Part shown: in pieces, positions 63,797 through 64,000 of the stretch
How the letters are laid out: every line of letters starts with the position of its first letter
Position numbering within the stretch: position 1 is the first letter of the stretch
From: Muricea muricata
Lineage: Eukaryota; Cnidaria; Anthozoa; Malacalcyonacea; Plexauridae
Assembly: GCA_963855995.1 (NCBI GenBank)
Contig: OY979716.1
Location: forward strand, 44,676,480 to 44,740,479
Length of the DNA: 64,000 nucleotides
Direction: 5' to 3'
Made by a program: the position numbers and the translations under genes
Notes under the pieces: model-generated
What the model was told of the DNA's origin: nothing
Seen by the model: the letters and a program-made list of their open reading frames with translations, nothing else
The model's database searches: none

Positions 63797-64000
63797 TAAG
63801 TTTGTACTTTTAAATATGACATAGCCGTCCCAACTGAGGGATTGTGCAATGCCATGCCGAATTTCAGGGTGTGTACCCACACACAAAACAACTAGGGAGA
63901 CGATCCCTAACCCCGACTAAATGTGTATTGGCCGGTACACATTTAGCACTAATGGACACGACAACACTCTGACGAACAGGACAGAAAACAAGGCAGAAAA
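63797..64000 (-). mobile_element. LINE copy 3, 3' end only (runs off the window)
   Basis: Closely matches the 3' UTR of copy 2 (for example CCCTCAGTTGGGACGG and CATTTAGTCGGGGTTAGGG on the minus strand). Its end also meets U1-like sequence (AAACTTACTGAACGTG), the third such junction. The coding part lies beyond the window. Confidence 0.75.

Noticed and set aside
1-64000. CRISPR arrays, bacterial operons, ribosome binding sites, phage genes
   Set aside because: Spliced exons, snRNA genes and eukaryotic transposons show that this is animal DNA; repeats present are not CRISPR-like.

Overview
This is eukaryotic, AT-rich DNA from a metazoan. The mix of elements (Penelope-like, BEL/Pao, Gypsy, Tx1-clade LINEs, Kolobok, Crypton, P-element-like and pogo-like transposons, plus U1/U2 snRNA genes) fits a marine invertebrate; my best guess is a cnidarian, probably an anthozoan. 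That assignment is inference from remembered families, not a database result. Almost everything recognisable is mobile DNA or its debris. No complete ordinary host protein gene is certain; the clearest host genes are a U1 snRNA gene and the start of a U2 snRNA gene, both disrupted.

0-10 kb: unrecognised small ORFs, a degraded replicase-like ORF (2.7-3.1 kb), a palindromic MITE, a Penelope-like element with reverse transcriptase and GIY-YIG remnants (4.5-5.9 kb), and a decayed Gypsy element (pol end 6.25-7.6 kb, gag 9.1-9.8 kb) with a P-element-like transposase pseudogene (8.2-9.1 kb) between its halves.

10-25 kb: two exons of a SWIM-zinc-finger gene (10.2-10.8 kb), a diverged ~180-bp tandem repeat (12.4-12.9 kb), and a pair of ~600-bp inverted repeats (13.5 and 19.0 kb) enclosing a TTA-flanked MITE, a Crypton tyrosine-recombinase element and a TA-flanked fold-back element. 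Smaller palindromes and a LINE fragment follow, then two adjacent large palindromes at 24.9-25.2 kb.

25-43 kb: a nest of insertions. A pogo-like transposon tail is split by a 6-kb terminal-inverted-repeat element (25681-31701, 7-bp target duplication). That element in turn contains an intact 581-codon Kolobok-type transposon (26575-29377, TTAA duplication) and a Crypton-derived MITE. A P-element-like pseudogene is split by a young BEL/Pao element (33459-39745, LTRs about 99 percent identical).

43-64 kb: a minus-strand snRNA/LINE complex. Read along the minus strand: the 3' end of a LINE (copy 3), a U1 promoter with an octamer, the first 16 nt of U1, a ~490-bp insertion, a second copy of the U1 head, a Tx1-like LINE (copy 2, itself split by a Gypsy element with identical LTRs and an unusual MYND finger), the U1 body (49432-49268), a U2 promoter and U2 5' end (48849), then another Tx1-like LINE (copy 1). 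The LINE ends meet U1 sequence at nucleotides 1-14, so this looks like repeated site-specific invasion of snRNA genes. It is the most interesting signal in the window.
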